Source: JAOUEA01 sp031364965
GTDB lineage: Bacteria; Actinomycetota; UBA4738; HRBIN12
Direction: 5' to 3'
DNA: 6,594 nucleotides
Assembly (NCBI GenBank): GCA_031364965.1
Contig: JANLXF010000074.1
Coordinates: forward strand, 1 to 6,594
Part shown: in pieces, positions 5,618 through 6,594 of the stretch
How positions within the stretch are numbered: the first letter of the stretch is position 1
Layout: each line of letters opens with the position of its first letter
The notes under the pieces: generated by a model
Database searches by the model: none
What the model was told of the DNA's origin: nothing
What the model saw: the letters and a program-made list of their open reading frames with translations, nothing else
Made by a program: the position numbers and the translations under genes

Positions 5618-5623
5618 AGCCTA
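5618..5623 (-). promoter_or_regulatory. -10 element TAGGCT, probable leaderless start of the small membrane protein gene
   Basis: On the minus strand TAGGCT is followed by six bases (aggggc) and the ATG at 5611. Hexamer and spacing are identical to those before the gene starting at 2318. The aggg next to the ATG is too close to act as a normal ribosome binding site. Confidence 0.55.
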
Positions 5624-5661
5624 CGACCGGGCCGATATGTCGGTCTCGGCCGACGGTGTTC

Positions 5662-5667
5662 CATACT
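5662..5667 (+). promoter_or_regulatory. -10-like CATACT upstream of the SDR gene
   Basis: CATACT matches the -10 consensus TATAAT at four of six positions. Seven bases (gcgttcg) separate it from the ATG at 5675. There is no Shine-Dalgarno sequence. It shares the 63-bp divergent region with the promoter of the small membrane protein gene; a short inverted repeat (gtcgg-N6-ccgac, 5639-5654) lies between them. Confidence 0.42.
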
Positions 5668-5674
5668 GCGTTCG

Positions 5675-6487
5675 ATGACGACCAGCTTCAGGTCTCCGCT
5701 CGCCGAGGACGCCAACGAGGGCGCGGTCGCGATCGTGACCGGCGGGGGTACGGGGATCGGCCGTGCCGTCGCGCGAGAGCTGGCGCGCACGGGGGCATCG
5801 GTGGCGATCTGCGGCCGCCGACCCGACCCCCTCGAGGCCGTCCGCGCCGAGCTCGAGGCGGCGGGGCGCTCCATCCTCGCGCGCACGTGCGACGTCCGGG
5901 ACCCCGAACAGGTCGACGCCTTCCTCGACGAAGTCGGCGAACGGTTCGGCACCGTGGACGTGCTGGTGAACAACGCGGGCGGACAGTTCGCCGCTCCCGC
6001 GGAGGACATCGCGCTCAAGGGGTTCCGCGCCGTCCACCGCCTGAACGTCGACGCACCGTGGGACGTCACCCACAAGGTCGCGACCCGATGGATGATCCCG
6101 GGCCGACGCGGGGTCGTCATCTTCGTGGGGTTCAGCCCGCGGCGTGGGATCCCGACGATGGCCCATTCCTCCTCGGCCCGGGCGGCGCTCGAGAACATGG
6201 CGTCGGGCCTGTCGATCGAATGGTCCCGGTTCGGGATCAGGGCGATCTGTGTAGCGTGCGGCCTCGTGCGGACCGAAGGCGTCATGCAGTACGGCGGCGA
6301 GGAGACGTTCACGGCGTTCGAGGCCATGGTGCCGGCGCGCCGTGCGGCCTCGGCCGAGGAGGTCGGCGCGACGATCGCGTTCCTGACCTCGCCCGGCGCT
6401 GCGTACATCACCGGGACGACGGTGGTGATCGACGGGGGCGCCGACGCCTGGGGGATCGGCGCAGAGCCGCCGCCCCTGGAACCGTGA
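5675..6487 (+). CDS. Short-chain dehydrogenase/reductase, PECR-like (enoyl-CoA reductase-like) with non-canonical active site
   Basis: A 270-residue classical-length SDR with an NADP-type Rossmann fold. The cofactor motif is VTGGGTGIG (21-29), with CGRRP (46-50) after strand 2 suggesting NADP(H), a CDV (72-74) and the structural NNAG (99-102). NNAGGQF, the HSSSARAALEN helix (164-174) and LSIEWSRFGIRA (179-190) resemble peroxisomal trans-2-enoyl-CoA reductase (PECR) and 2,4-dienoyl-CoA reductase relatives rather than FabG. The canonical Tyr-x3-Lys is absent: by alignment S165 and R169 occupy those positions, and the usual PG after strand 6 is CG (C195-G196). The C-terminus has the normal ITGTTVVIDGG (245-255). 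The start at 5675 places the Rossmann motif at residue 21 and has CATACT seven bases upstream. The likely role is reduction of an unsaturated acyl-CoA or a related ketone/enoyl substrate; this is inference, and an inactive or altered enzyme is possible. Confidence 0.85.
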   Translation: MTTSFRSPLAEDANEGAVAIVTGGGTGIGRAVARELARTGASVAICGRRPDPLEAVRAELEAAGRSILARTCDVRDPEQVDAFLDEVGERFGTVDVLVNNAGGQFAAPAEDIALKGFRAVHRLNVDAPWDVTHKVATRWMIPGRRGVVIFVGFSPRRGIPTMAHSSSARAALENMASGLSIEWSRFGIRAICVACGLVRTEGVMQYGGEETFTAFEAMVPARRAASAEEVGATIAFLTSPGAAYITGTTVVIDGGADAWGIGAEPPPLEP

Positions 6488-6523
6488 GGCGTCCGTGCCT
6501 TGCGGCCGTGGTCGCGCGTCGGA

Positions 6524-6529
6524 CAGGAT
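6524..6529 (+). promoter_or_regulatory. -10-like CAGGAT (or Shine-Dalgarno AGGA) upstream of the 3'-terminal gene
   Basis: CAGGAT lies seven bases before the GTG at 6537 and fits NANNNT. The same bases contain AGGA eight bases before the GTG, which could instead be a ribosome binding site. Both readings favour GTG 6537 over the in-frame ATG at 6549. Confidence 0.33.
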
Positions 6530-6536
6530 GGGCACC

Positions 6537-6594
6537 GTGAGTGCTCCGATGGACCGCCGCTCGTACCTCCGCCGGGCGGGTCTGGCCGCCGCGC
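6537..6594 (+). CDS. Start of a Tat-exported protein (truncated by the window edge)
   Basis: Only the first 19 codons are present, in a frame open to the end of the window. They contain DRRSYLRRAGLAAA (from residue 6), which matches the twin-arginine motif (S/T)-R-R-x-F-L-K with RR at 7-8, Y-L at 10-11 and the start of a hydrophobic h-region. The product is therefore probably folded in the cytoplasm and exported by the Tat pathway, often a cofactor-containing or substrate-binding protein. GTG at 6537 is preferred; ATG at 6549 would leave only D before the twin arginines. It begins 49 bp after the SDR stop on the same strand, with no obvious terminator between, so cotranscription is possible. 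The mature protein cannot be identified. Confidence 0.6.
   Translation, partial: MSAPMDRRSYLRRAGLAAA

Noticed and set aside
5432..5674. N-terminal extension of the SDR frame upstream to 5432
   Set aside because: The extension is antisense to the small membrane protein and is a Glu/Asp/His/Gln-rich shadow. SDRs start close to the Rossmann motif, as with ATG 5675.
1..6594. CRISPR arrays, tRNA/rRNA genes, insertion sequences, att sites, riboswitches
   Set aside because: I saw no regularly spaced repeats, cloverleaf or rRNA-like sequence, transposase or integrase motifs, or long structured leaders. Nearly all bases are accounted for by genes, and the longest gap is about 74 bp.

Overview
The window is a stretch of GC-rich bacterial chromosome (roughly 70% GC by eye), most likely from a member of the Actinomycetota. 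The reasons are an MMPL-type transporter tail, an F420-type luciferase-like (LLM) oxidoreductase, a DUF3054 membrane protein, GTG/ATG starts, and Shine-Dalgarno-poor starts preceded at once by -10-like hexamers (leaderless style). A GC-rich Chloroflexota or other deep-branching lineage cannot be excluded. I see no phage, insertion sequence, CRISPR array, rRNA or tRNA.

Layout, left to right. The 3' end of an MMPL/RND transporter gene (+) is followed by a strong GC hairpin, then by a TIGR03620-type F420-dependent oxidoreductase (+, 302-1210). A three-gene minus-strand block converges on it. In its own direction of transcription the block runs: a lipoprotein polysaccharide deacetylase (3400-2339), a DCC/DUF393 thiol-disulfide protein (2318-1893) and an AlkD-like DNA glycosylase (1896-1207). 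The last two overlap by ATGA. Divergent from the deacetylase is a plus-strand pair, DUF3054 (3454-3897) and a DadA-like FAD oxidoreductase (3894-5348), also overlapping by ATGA. A small two-helix membrane protein (5611-5345, -) converges on this pair. Divergent from it is a PECR-like short-chain dehydrogenase (5675-6487, +). The window ends in the first codons of a Tat-exported protein (6537 onward, +).

The genome is very compact. Both convergent pairs share a single CTAG as the stop of both genes, both cotranscribed pairs overlap by ATGA, and both divergent intergenic regions are only 53-63 bp. Every start that is not translationally coupled has an NANNNT hexamer 6-8 nt upstream, which fits leaderless mRNAs.

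The genes look like housekeeping and secondary metabolism (redox enzymes, envelope glycan editing, alkylation repair, transport), not one dedicated system. I did not find a convincing new defence, mobile or biosynthetic system. The points most worth a second look are the SDR with a non-canonical active site, the leaderless promoter grammar, the shared CTAG stops (one in the loop of a small hairpin), and the domain architecture of the deacetylase lipoprotein.
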